This document shows positions 15,362 to 23,012 of a stretch of DNA of 64,000 nt, in pieces (position 1 is the stretch's first letter; the number at the start of each line of letters is the position of its first letter). The DNA comes from Ga0077530 sp035565975 (GTDB taxonomy: Bacteria; Pseudomonadota; Alphaproteobacteria; Rhizobiales; Hyphomicrobiaceae), in assembly GCA_035565975.1 (NCBI GenBank), contig DATMRT010000031.1, positions 1 through 64,000 on the forward strand, in the 5' to 3' direction. Under the pieces are notes generated by a model that saw nothing but the letters and a program-made list of their open reading frames with translations, did not search any database and was not told the DNA's origin. Made by a program: the position numbers and the translations under genes.

Positions 15362-16822
15362 GTGCCCGTCAACGTCTCGTTTCTCCAGGAGCTGCTGAGC
15401 TCGGTCGCCGAGCAGGGTCGCCAGTATCTGCCGCGCGCCCTTCTCGGTGATGGCCCGAGCGAGGACATCACCGAGCTTTCGGCGGCTCTGATGTCGGGTC
15501 GCGGCGAAGCCTCGGGCGTTGCCATCGCGCGGCGCATTCTCGATGCCTATCGCAAGCTCGATCCTGACGCGCGCCGTGGCTTCTTTCGCTACCTCGTCGA
15601 GGAGATCAAGCCGGACGAGCGCATGGTCGAGCAGGCAGCGGCCGCCTACGTTGCGGCCCCCGGCGAGCCCACGCTCAAGGCCCTCCAGCAGGCTGTCGAG
15701 AGCCCGCGCCAGGAGTTCTTCCGGCGGCTCAATCTCGCACCCGGCGCCACGGCCGAGATCGTCGCCATGCGTCGCGACCTCCTGCGCCTGCCGAAGTCGG
15801 AACCGTCGCTCGCGGCGCTCGACGCCGACCTCATGCACCTGCTGCACTCGTGGTTCAATCGCGGCTTCTTGGTCCTGAAGCGCATCGACTGGCAGACGCC
15901 GGCCGCCATCCTCGAGAAGCTCATCCAGTACGAGGCCGTGCACGAGATCAAGGGCTTCGACGATCTGCGCCGCAGGCTCGACCCCGAGGACCGGCGCTGC
16001 TTCGGCTTCTTCCATCCCTCGCTGGTCGATGAGCCGCTCATCTTCGTCGAGGTCGCGCTCATGCGCGATATCCCCGCCAACATCCATTCCGTGCTGAGTG
16101 AGGCACGCAAGAACGGCAATCCGACGCCGGCACCGACGACGGCGGTGTTCTATTCGATCTCGAACTGCCAGGAAGGCCTCAAGGGCATCTCGTTCGGCAA
16201 CTTCCTCATCAAGCAGGTTGTCGAGGATCTCGCGCGCGAGCAGCCGCAGCTCAAGACCTTCGTCACGCTCTCGCCGGTACCGACGTTCGCGCGCTGGCTC
16301 GATCGCGTGATGGCCGACGACCAGGAAGGGCTCGTCAACGAAGCCGATCGCGAAGTTCTTCAGACACTCCGCAACCCGGCCTGGATCGAGGACGAAGAGG
16401 AGGCCGAGGCGTTGCAGACCTCGCTCCTCGCGCTCGCGGCCAACTACTTTCTGTTTGCGAAGGCCGCGGACGGGCGCCCGGTCGACCCGGTGGCGCGCTT
16501 CCACCTCGGCAATGGCGCGCGCCTCGAGCGCATCAACTGGCTCGGCGATGTCTCCGAGAAGGGGCTGCGCGAAGCGCACGGCCTCATGGTCAATTACCGT
16601 TACGACCTGAAGGAGATCGAGCGCAACCACGAAGCCTACGCCAACGAGGGCGAGGTTGCCGCCTCACGCGCGGTGCGCCAGCTCGCACGGCCGCCGCAGC
16701 GGGGGAAGCCCAAGCTCGCGGCGCCCAAAGCCCTCCTCCAGCTTCCGCTCCGCGACCGTACGCCCGAGCCGGCGCCAGCGGGAGAAAAGACCACGGACGG
16801 CGAGAGGGACAAGAGCGGGTAA
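15362..16822 (+). CDS. Malonyl-CoA decarboxylase
   Basis: A 486-residue malonyl-CoA decarboxylase that converts malonyl-CoA to acetyl-CoA and CO2. It shows the N-terminal helical domain (FFRYLVEEIKPDERMVEQA) and the C-terminal GNAT-like catalytic domain, with FFHPSLVDEPLIFVEVAL, YSISNCQEGLKGISFGNFLI and ARFHLGNGARLERINWLGD, which carry the catalytic Ser and His expected for the family. It starts at GTG behind GCGAGG. Rhizobial relatives often have this gene in matABC with a malonyl-CoA synthetase and transporter; here it is instead followed by a histidine-phosphatase-like gene. The C-terminal 60 residues are Pro/Lys rich and vary. Confidence 0.94.
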   Translation: MPVNVSFLQELLSSVAEQGRQYLPRALLGDGPSEDITELSAALMSGRGEASGVAIARRILDAYRKLDPDARRGFFRYLVEEIKPDERMVEQAAAAYVAAPGEPTLKALQQAVESPRQEFFRRLNLAPGATAEIVAMRRDLLRLPKSEPSLAALDADLMHLLHSWFNRGFLVLKRIDWQTPAAILEKLIQYEAVHEIKGFDDLRRRLDPEDRRCFGFFHPSLVDEPLIFVEVALMRDIPANIHSVLSEARKNGNPTPAPTTAVFYSISNCQEGLKGISFGNFLIKQVVEDLAREQPQLKTFVTLSPVPTFARWLDRVMADDQEGLVNEADREVLQTLRNPAWIEDEEEAEALQTSLLALAANYFLFAKAADGRPVDPVARFHLGNGARLERINWLGDVSEKGLREAHGLMVNYRYDLKEIERNHEAYANEGEVAASRAVRQLARPPQRGKPKLAAPKALLQLPLRDRTPEPAPAGEKTTDGERDKSG

Positions 16823-16843
16823 AGTGCGTGTTCGGGGCGGCCG

Positions 16844-17416
16844 TTGAGCACGATCTTCTTCATTACGCATCCAGAGGTGGTGGTCGAGCCCACGCGGCCC
16901 ATTGCACGCTGGCACCTGAGCGACATGGGTATCGCGAGGATGCGCGCGTTCGCCGCGTCATCGGCCATGAGTGAGATCAGGAGCATCTGGGCAAGCACCG
17001 AAACGAAGGCGATCGAAAGCGCGGGTATTCTTGCTGGCGCGCACGGCTTGCCCATCTCGATCCATCCCGGCCTCGACGAGAACGACCGCAGTGCCACGGG
17101 CTACCTGCCGCCCGAGGAGTTCCAGCGCACTGCGGACGCTTTTTTTGCCAATCCGCATGAAAGCGTGCGCGGTTGGGAGCGCGCCATAGATGCCCAGCGC
17201 CGCGTAGCGACGGCCTTCGAAGCGATCGTGACGGGATCATCGCCCGGCGATATCGCCATCGTGGCGCACGGCGGGGTCGGCACGCTCCTCTATTGTCACC
17301 TCGCAAAGCTGGCGATCAGCCGACAGCACGATCAACCCGCGCAGGGCTGCTACTGGAGCTGCGCGCGCGACCGGCGCGTATCCCATCATGCGTGGCGCTC
17401 AATCGGCTCGGCCTGA
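16844..17416 (+). CDS. Histidine phosphatase superfamily protein with altered RHG motif
   Basis: A 190-residue protein of the histidine phosphatase (phosphoglycerate mutase-like) fold. The second catalytic His is present in IAIVAHGGVGTLLYCHLAK, and WHLSDMGIARM fits the family. However, the usual N-terminal RHG is ITHPEVV, so the phosphorylated His remains while its Arg neighbour is replaced by Thr, and the second Arg region reads WASTETKAIES with Lys. Proteins of this THP type exist as a subgroup; whether they are active phosphatases is uncertain. The start is TTG, 21 bases after the malonyl-CoA decarboxylase stop, so the two are likely co-transcribed. Confidence 0.75.
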   Translation: MSTIFFITHPEVVVEPTRPIARWHLSDMGIARMRAFAASSAMSEIRSIWASTETKAIESAGILAGAHGLPISIHPGLDENDRSATGYLPPEEFQRTADAFFANPHESVRGWERAIDAQRRVATAFEAIVTGSSPGDIAIVAHGGVGTLLYCHLAKLAISRQHDQPAQGCYWSCARDRRVSHHAWRSIGSA

Positions 17417-17585
17417 ATAACGGCCAGTGGCTGCGCCGAGCTGCGAACAACCAAATGGATGCGCTGCCGTCGAGCATCACAACGACGTGAAGACTGTAAC
17501 GCCAGCTCTCACCGGCGCGAATTCTCCTGCATCGGCGCGGAACGGCACGACCGCCCGACATGCATCCAGGAGGAACACGAACGCC

Positions 17586-17822
17586 ATGGCCTATACACCC
17601 GCTCGCATCGCACTTCTCGCCACCGCACTGATCATGAGCACACTTGCCTCGGCCGAGGCCCAGGACAAGATGAAGAAGGACATGATGAAGCCCGGGGAAA
17701 TGAAATCCGAAACCATGAAGTCCGGCGACATGAAAAAGTCGAGCGGCAGCATGAAATCGGATTCGATGAAGGACTCCATGAAATCGGACTCCATGAAGTC
17801 GGATAGCATGAAGAAGAAGTAG
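17586..17822 (+). CDS. Exported pentapeptide MXKDX repeat protein
   Basis: A 78-residue protein with a clear signal peptide (ARIALLATALIMSTLASAEA, then a probable cut after AEA-Q) and a mature region built of M-K-x-D/S/G units such as DKMKKDMMKPGEMKS and repeated DSMKSDSMK. This is the MXKDX repeat family known only from sequence. The mature chain is almost all Met, Lys, Ser, Asp, and is probably unfolded and periplasmic. Regularly spaced Met residues suggest metal (copper) binding or oxidant scavenging, which is an inference only. GGAGG precedes the ATG. A longer in-frame start is rejected because it lacks a ribosome binding site and buries the signal peptide. Confidence 0.85.
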   Translation: MAYTPARIALLATALIMSTLASAEAQDKMKKDMMKPGEMKSETMKSGDMKKSSGSMKSDSMKDSMKSDSMKSDSMKKK

Positions 17823-17880
17823 CGTGCTGCGCTCGAGAGCTCTCCGCCGAGCGGCAGGACCAGCCGTCTTCGAGAGCCGA

Positions 17881-18363
17881 CTACACCTGCAGCGCCGCCT
17901 GCCGGCGCTGCAGGCTCTCCGCAGGCCAGATTTCCTCGCGCTTGTAGAAAATCTCGTAGGCCGGAGCGCCTTCGGGGATCACGACCCAGGGCTGCTTCGA
18001 TGCCGTGAAGATGTGCACGTCAGGCGGCAGGCGATCGGGTTCGTCGAGCGTGCCGACGCGCACGAAACGGAACGTGTCGCCCGAGCCCGCATAGTTGCTC
18101 CACAGCGCCACGCGGCACGTCGGGCAGCGCACGATCTTCTGTCCCTTGCCGCTGTTCGAGGGTGTGAGCACGACCTCGGGCGTCCCAGTCAACAACTCGA
18201 CGCGGTCTGCTTCGATCATCGCATTGAGCGCGAAGGAGGCGCCCGTCTCGCGCTGACACCAGCGGCAGTGGCAGCAGTGCACGAACAGCGGCCGGCTGAC
18301 CATGCGGTAGCGCACCTCGCGGCACGCACAACCGCCTTCATACGTCGCCTCCTGATCCGCCAT
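17881..18363 (-). CDS. GFA (CENP-V/glutathione-dependent formaldehyde-activating) family protein
   Basis: A 160-residue zinc protein of the GFA/CENP-V family. The zinc ligands are visible: GGCACREVRYR, FVHCCHCRWCQRETGASF and VRCPTCRVALWSNY. Family members are called glutathione-dependent formaldehyde-activating, but most have no proven reaction; S-hydroxymethylglutathione formation is known for a few. GGGAGA lies eight bases before the ATG. It is convergent with the MXKDX gene and divergent from msrP. The family assignment is strong; the reaction is unknown. Confidence 0.9.
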   Translation of the reverse strand: MADQEATYEGGCACREVRYRMVSRPLFVHCCHCRWCQRETGASFALNAMIEADRVELLTGTPEVVLTPSNSGKGQKIVRCPTCRVALWSNYAGSGDTFRFVRVGTLDEPDRLPPDVHIFTASKQPWVVIPEGAPAYEIFYKREEIWPAESLQRRQAALQV

Positions 18364-18575
18364 CGCCTGCGTCTCCCACTGCTCACGCCAAGTGCGTCAC
18401 CGGATTCAAGAACTGTGTTCCCTGGGCGTCAATCTCCGAAGACGCAGCAATCCAAGGCATGGAGCCTTCCAGCAGACAAGCCCCCTATCAACTGCGCGTT
18501 ACCACCGTAACCCTTACTTCCCGACCCCCGAATAGCCTTGTAGCGCTAGCTCGTCGACCTCAAAGGGACCTGCCC

Positions 18576-19523
18576 ATGCTGATCCGCTCTGCAAGTGACA
18601 TCCGCCCATCGGAGATCACCGATCGGTCCGTCTATCTCAGACGGCGCGAGTTCATGTTTGGCGCGGCAGCCCTCGGCGCGACAGCCGCACTTCCGTGGGA
18701 TGCCCTTGCCGCGCCCCTCGCCGCCACCAAGAGCCCGTTCTCGACCGACGAGCCAGTGACGCCCCTCAAGGACGTGACCTCCTACAACAACTTCTACGAG
18801 TTCGGCACCGACAAGGACGACCCCGCCGCCAATGCGCACACGCTGACGACCAAGCCCTGGAAGATCAAGGTCGACGGCCTTGTCGACAAGCCCGCCGACT
18901 ATGACCTCGACGACCTGATCAAGGACATCGCGCTCGAGGAGCGTATCTATCGCATGCGCTGCGTCGAGGGCTGGTCGATGGTCATACCCTGGGTTGGCGT
19001 CCCGCTCGCCAGCGTGCTCTCACGCGTTGCGCCGCAAGGCAGCGCCAAGTACGTCGCCTTCGAGACGATCGTGCGTCCCTCGGAGATGCCGGGCCAGAAG
19101 GGCTTCTTTCAGCCGCTGCCATGGCCCTACGTGGAGGGTCTGCGCCTCGACGAGGCCATGCATCCGCTCACGATCCTCGCGGTCGGCCTTTACGGCGAGA
19201 AGCTGCCCAATCAGAACGGCGCGCCGGTGCGCCTCGTCGTGCCCTGGAAGTACGGCTTCAAGAGCATCAAGTCGGTCGTCCGCATTTCGCTGACGGACAA
19301 GCAGCCGGTCACGTCCTGGAGCCGCGAGAACCCGCGCGAATACGGCTTCTATTCGAACGTCAATCCGGCCGTCGACCATCCGCGCTGGAGCCAGGCGACC
19401 GAGCGCCGCATCGGCGAGGGCAGCGGCTTGTTCGTCAAGCGCCGTCCGACACTGCTCTTCAATGGTTACGCCGAGCAGGTTGCGAGCCTCTACACCGGCA
19501 TGGACCTCAAGGCGAACTACTGA
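18576..19523 (+). CDS. msrP: Periplasmic methionine sulfoxide reductase catalytic subunit MsrP
   Basis: A 315-residue molybdopterin protein (formerly YedY) that repairs methionine sulfoxide in periplasmic proteins. It begins with a Tat signal (YLRRREFMFGAAALGATA), so it is exported folded. The molybdenum-ligating Cys lies in RIYRMRCVEGWSMVIPWVG (about residue 129), and the sulfite-oxidase fold is seen in PWPYVEGLRLDEAM and VPWKYGFKSIKSVVRI. The ATG giving MLIRSASDIRPSEITDRSV is the family start; a longer upstream frame has no support. It is directly followed, after two bases, by msrQ, its heme partner in the membrane. Confidence 0.96.
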   Translation: MLIRSASDIRPSEITDRSVYLRRREFMFGAAALGATAALPWDALAAPLAATKSPFSTDEPVTPLKDVTSYNNFYEFGTDKDDPAANAHTLTTKPWKIKVDGLVDKPADYDLDDLIKDIALEERIYRMRCVEGWSMVIPWVGVPLASVLSRVAPQGSAKYVAFETIVRPSEMPGQKGFFQPLPWPYVEGLRLDEAMHPLTILAVGLYGEKLPNQNGAPVRLVVPWKYGFKSIKSVVRISLTDKQPVTSWSRENPREYGFYSNVNPAVDHPRWSQATERRIGEGSGLFVKRRPTLLFNGYAEQVASLYTGMDLKANY

Positions 19524-19525
19524 AA

Positions 19526-20176
19526 ATGCTTGCACCTCTGCGTCAACGGAGCCCGCTTTCGCGCCTCCTCCTCGGCGTCGATCCAGCGCGCCGGGCTCTC
19601 TACATCCTCGGCATGGCGCCGGCCGTGCTCTATTTCTATTGGGGCCTGACCGATCAGCTCGGGGCCGACCCGCAGAATGTGCTCGAGCGCGCGCTCGGGC
19701 TCTGGGCGCTGCGCTTCCTGATTGCGAGTCTCGCGATCACGCCACTCCGACAGCTCGGTGGCCCGAGCCTCATTCGCTTCCGTCGCGCCCTGGGCCTGCT
19801 CGCGTTCTACTACGCGGCGCTGCATCTCACGGTCTACATGCTGATCGACAAAGGCCTCGACGTGCCCTCGATCATCGCCGACATCGCGAAGCGGCCGTAC
19901 ATCACCGTCGGCATGCTCGCCTTCGTGGTGCTGGTGCCGCTGGCGGCAACGTCAAACACCCCGATGATTCGCCGGCTCGGCGCGCGCTGGCGCAAGCTGC
20001 ACCGCCTCGCGTATCTGGCAGCGGCGGCGGCGGCACTGCACTTCATCATGCTGGTCAAGGTCTGGCCGCTCGAGCCGCTCATCTACGCGACCCTTGTTGC
20101 CGCCCTCCTCCTCTTCCGGCTGGCCTACGCGTTTCGGCCGCGCGCACCGCGAGCCTCGAGAGCCTCGAGAGCGTAG
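19526..20176 (+). CDS. msrQ: Heme-binding membrane subunit MsrQ
   Basis: A 216-residue integral membrane cytochrome b that passes electrons from the quinone pool or flavin to MsrP. About six transmembrane helices are visible. Heme-ligating His residues lie in FYYAALHLTVYMLI, WRKLHRLAYLAAAAAALHF and neighbouring helices. The ATG lies two bases after the msrP stop, so this is a tight msrPQ operon. The C terminus is short and basic (FRPRAPRASRASRA). Confidence 0.95.
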   Translation: MLAPLRQRSPLSRLLLGVDPARRALYILGMAPAVLYFYWGLTDQLGADPQNVLERALGLWALRFLIASLAITPLRQLGGPSLIRFRRALGLLAFYYAALHLTVYMLIDKGLDVPSIIADIAKRPYITVGMLAFVVLVPLAATSNTPMIRRLGARWRKLHRLAYLAAAAAALHFIMLVKVWPLEPLIYATLVAALLLFRLAYAFRPRAPRASRASRA

Positions 20177-20246
20177 CAGCGGCCGCGCCACACACACTCA
20201 AGACAGCCGGGCTCCCCCCGCTTGACGGGCACGCACCGCCACGATA

Positions 20247-20287
20247 GGCAAGATCCACATTAGAGCCATTCTAATCTGGATCTTGCC
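20247..20287. promoter_or_regulatory. Irr-box-like palindrome overlapping the mbfA start region
   Basis: An inverted repeat with outer arms GGCAAGATCCA (20247-20257) and TGGATCTTGCC (20277-20287), and inner arms ATTAGA (20259-20264) and TCTAAT (20270-20275) around GCCAT. The core resembles the iron-control element bound by Irr in rhizobia (TTAGAA...TTCTAA), and it lies directly before a gene whose relatives are Irr-regulated. The outer arms also make an 11-bp RNA hairpin that would reach the start codon. Confidence 0.55.
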
Positions 20288-20288
20288 C

Positions 20289-21281
20289 GTGCTAACCCGC
20301 CTCTCTCTCATCTCCGCGACCGGCAAGCGTCGCTTCGACGATCTCACCGAACAGGAGATCCTGGCGCTGGCCATATCCTCGGAGGAGGAAGACGGCCAGA
20401 TCTACTCCGCCTATGCGGAGAAGCTTCGCGACCAGTACCCGGCGACAGCCGCCATCTTCGAAGGCATGGCCGCGGAGGAGAACCAGCACCGCCGCCGCCT
20501 GATCGAGACGTACCAGCGCCGCTTCGGGAATTTCATCGTTCCCATCCGGCGCGAGCACGTCGCCGGCTACTACACGCGCCGACCCGTCTGGCTCGTCAGC
20601 AATCTCGACCTCGAAACGATCCGCAACGAAGCCGCCGACATGGAGCGGCAGGCGCACGACTTCTACGTCGCCGCCGCCGGCCGCTCGACCGATGCCGACA
20701 CGCGCAAGCTGCTCGGCGATCTCGCTGCCGCGGAGGCCAGTCACGAAGCCAAAGCCGACAAGCTCGAAGCGCAGCATCTTGGGGACGGCGCGCGCGAGGA
20801 GGAGGATTTCGCCGCCCGCCGCCAATTCCTGCTCACCTGGGTACAGCCAGGCTTAGCCGGCCTCATGGACGGCTCCGTTTCGACGCTCGCGCCGATCTTC
20901 GCGACGGCCTTCGCCACCCAGAACCCGTGGACGACCTTTCTGGTCGGCCTCTCGGCGTCGGTCGGCGCCGGCATTTCCATGGGTTTCACGGAAGCCGCCC
21001 ACGACGACGGCAAGCTCTCGGGCCGGGGCTCACCCTGGAAGCGCGGCCTCGCCTCCGGTGTCATGACGACCATCGGCGGCCTCGGCCACGCGCTCCCTTA
21101 TCTCATCCCGAGTTTTCGCGTCGCCACCGCCATCGCACTCATCGTCGTCTTCATCGAGCTCTGGGCCATCGTGTGGATCCAGCATCGTTACATGGAGACG
21201 CCGTTCGGCCGCGCGACATTCCAGGTCGTGCTCGGCGGCGGGCTGGTGCTCGCGGCAGGCATACTGATCGGGGCCTCTTAG
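20289..21281 (+). CDS. mbfA: Membrane-bound ferritin-like iron exporter MbfA (ferritin + VIT1 domains)
   Basis: A 330-residue protein joining an N-terminal ferritin-like (erythrin/rubrerythrin) domain to a C-terminal VIT1/CCC1 membrane domain, the architecture of MbfA, which exports iron and counters iron and peroxide stress in Bradyrhizobium and Agrobacterium. Ferritin ligands lie in ISSEEEDGQIY, GMAAEENQHRRRL and AEASHEAKADKLE; the membrane part has helices around PIFATAFATQNPWTTFL, MGFTEAAHDDG and VVLGGGLVLAAGILI. No ATG exists near the conserved N terminus. GTG 20289 and TTG 20283 are possible starts, and both touch the palindrome. Read after msrQ with a 112-base gap. Confidence 0.93.
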   Translation: MLTRLSLISATGKRRFDDLTEQEILALAISSEEEDGQIYSAYAEKLRDQYPATAAIFEGMAAEENQHRRRLIETYQRRFGNFIVPIRREHVAGYYTRRPVWLVSNLDLETIRNEAADMERQAHDFYVAAAGRSTDADTRKLLGDLAAAEASHEAKADKLEAQHLGDGAREEEDFAARRQFLLTWVQPGLAGLMDGSVSTLAPIFATAFATQNPWTTFLVGLSASVGAGISMGFTEAAHDDGKLSGRGSPWKRGLASGVMTTIGGLGHALPYLIPSFRVATAIALIVVFIELWAIVWIQHRYMETPFGRATFQVVLGGGLVLAAGILIGAS

Positions 21282-21479
21282 GCCCGATAAAATATCGACA
21301 GAAGGACATCGGCGCTGAGCCGCCTTAAAATGCCAGGAATGCGTCCGTTTTTAATTTGATTCCCATGCGGATTAACTTTCCGCTAGGAATCATGAGGACA
21401 GAATTCCTATTATTATCGCAAAATTCATTCCGCATATCGGTGAGAATGGTAAATTTGCTGAAAGCGGCGGAGGCTGCCG

Positions 21480-22073
21480 ATGCCATTGCGATCCATCCTC
21501 GGAGGTCGATCTCTGTCCGCGGGCATGTGCGCCGCTTGCACGGGCCTACTGCTGACGCCCACACCGACTGCGGCCCAATCTCTGCTGGAGGCGTGGGTCT
21601 TTGTCCACCATGGCGCCTTGATACCCCTCGACCAGCTCAAGGAATCCGCCGACGGGACGCTCGTGCCGCCCGTCCACTCCGGTAGCGCAAGAGAAGGGAG
21701 CGAGGTCTGGTCGGTCATCGACAAGCGCAATTGCATTGTCCGCGTGGAGAATACGTCATCCGGAGCGGCGACCGAATTCTACCTGAATAATATGTCCGCG
21801 ACGCGCCCGACGGTCCTCAAGCCGGACGGCAGTTTTCAAGTCGGGCTGATGGGCGAGAAGCCGGTTCATTGCCAGCTCCGGCAATCGGAGAAACTTTGCG
21901 ATCATTTCACCACGGTCGCCTCGATCGACACCGGTGGATACCGCGCGATCGAGAGGGCGCTGAACCATATCTATGCGAAGTTCTGCAGGTACGAAGCGCC
22001 ATCGCCGAGAATTCCCGGCTCGCGTTCGGACCTACCGAACGGCGATCGCGTGATCACGAGCACGATCAGATAG
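21480..22073 (+). CDS. Secreted protein of unknown function
   Basis: A 197-residue protein with a signal peptide (ending near TPTPTAAQS, cut after TAA or AAQ) and a mature domain of about 160 residues with four Cys, including KRNCIVRVENTS, PVHCQLRQSEKLCDHF and AKFCRYEAPS, that could form two disulfides in the periplasm. I do not recognise the family. GGAGG lies six bases before the ATG. The 200 bases upstream are unusually AT rich for this genome, which may mark a strong promoter region or a transferred segment. Downstream, the enoyl-CoA hydratase gene converges on it. Confidence 0.7.
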   Translation: MPLRSILGGRSLSAGMCAACTGLLLTPTPTAAQSLLEAWVFVHHGALIPLDQLKESADGTLVPPVHSGSAREGSEVWSVIDKRNCIVRVENTSSGAATEFYLNNMSATRPTVLKPDGSFQVGLMGEKPVHCQLRQSEKLCDHFTTVASIDTGGYRAIERALNHIYAKFCRYEAPSPRIPGSRSDLPNGDRVITSTIR

Positions 22074-22104
22074 CCGGCTGCTCGAAGAAACCGGCTCGGG
22101 CGCA

Positions 22105-22884
22105 TCAACTCCCCTTGAACTTCGGGCGGCGTTTTTCGCGGAAGGCCGTGATGCCTTCGATGAAGTCGTCCGTCGCCATGACTGTGCCCTGTGCGAAGGC
22201 CTCGGCATCGAGGAACTCGTCGAAGGACGCATCGTACGCGCGATTCACGAGCTTCTTCAGCAGGCCGTAGGTGATCGTCGGGCCGTTCGCGAACTGCTCG
22301 GCGACCTCCATGGCCTTTTCCATGAGCTCTTCCGGTGCCACGACGCGCGAGCAGAGGCCGATCTGCAGCGCTTCCTCCGCCGTCACCTTGCGGCTCGTCA
22401 TCAGGAGATCCTTGGCGCGCAGTGTGCCGACCGCGCGCGGCAGCGTCGCGAGCAGGCCGAGATCGGGCACAACGCCGATACGCGCGAAGCCTGTCGTGAA
22501 GTAGGCCGATGTCGAGGCGATCACGACATCGCCCATGAGCGCGAGCGATACGCCCGCGCCCGCCGCGGCACCATTCACGGCCATGACGATCGGCTTCTCG
22601 GATTTCAGCAGCCGCCCCGACCAGCGGTACGAGCGGCGCATGCGCTCGCGCGTATCGGAAGGTTTGGCGCGGCCCATGTTGCGGATATCACCGCCGGCGC
22701 AGAAGGCGTCGCCCGTGCCCGTGATGAGAAGGCAGCGCACGCTGTCGTCCTCGAGCAGCGCAGGCAAGTGCGCATCGAGACCGGCCTTGATGCCGGCCGA
22801 CATGGCATTCATCGATTTGGGCTCATTGAGCCGGATGATGGCGATGCCCTCCTTCCGGGTCACGATGACCGATTCCTCCGACAT
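22105..22884 (-). CDS. Enoyl-CoA hydratase/isomerase family protein
   Basis: A 259-residue crotonase-superfamily enzyme acting on CoA thioesters, typically hydrating 2-enoyl-CoA in beta-oxidation or related pathways. The CoA-binding and oxyanion regions are RLNEPKSMNAMS, TGDAFCAGGDIRNM, MAVNGAAAGAGVSLALMGD and FARIGVVPDLGLLATLPR. One of the catalytic Glu positions of hydratases appears replaced in the G-V-V-P-D segment (Asp is present), so isomerase or dehalogenase-like chemistry is possible. GGAGG precedes the ATG. It is divergent from the acyl-CoA synthetase at 23013 with a gap of about 128 bases, suggesting a shared acid-degradation role. Confidence 0.9.
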   Translation of the reverse strand: MSEESVIVTRKEGIAIIRLNEPKSMNAMSAGIKAGLDAHLPALLEDDSVRCLLITGTGDAFCAGGDIRNMGRAKPSDTRERMRRSYRWSGRLLKSEKPIVMAVNGAAAGAGVSLALMGDVVIASTSAYFTTGFARIGVVPDLGLLATLPRAVGTLRAKDLLMTSRKVTAEEALQIGLCSRVVAPEELMEKAMEVAEQFANGPTITYGLLKKLVNRAYDASFDEFLDAEAFAQGTVMATDDFIEGITAFREKRRPKFKGS

Positions 22885-23012
22885 GCGCCGCGCCTCCTCG
22901 ATGAAAGGTTCTGTGCGCGGACTTTAGCCGCCGCCCGAACCGTCCGCCAGCTTGCTTTGCTGGCGGACTGCGTGCTCAACTCGCCGAAAACGAGAACAGG
23001 CGGGAGGTCCTC

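Noticed and set aside
18498..18511. GTTAC-CACC-GTAAC palindrome upstream of msrP as operator
   Set aside because: Five-base arms are too short to stand out by chance in 200 bases.
21271..21285. GGGCCT-CTT-AGGCCC hairpin at the mbfA stop as terminator
   Set aside because: Short stem overlapping the stop codon and followed by GATAAAAT rather than a T run.
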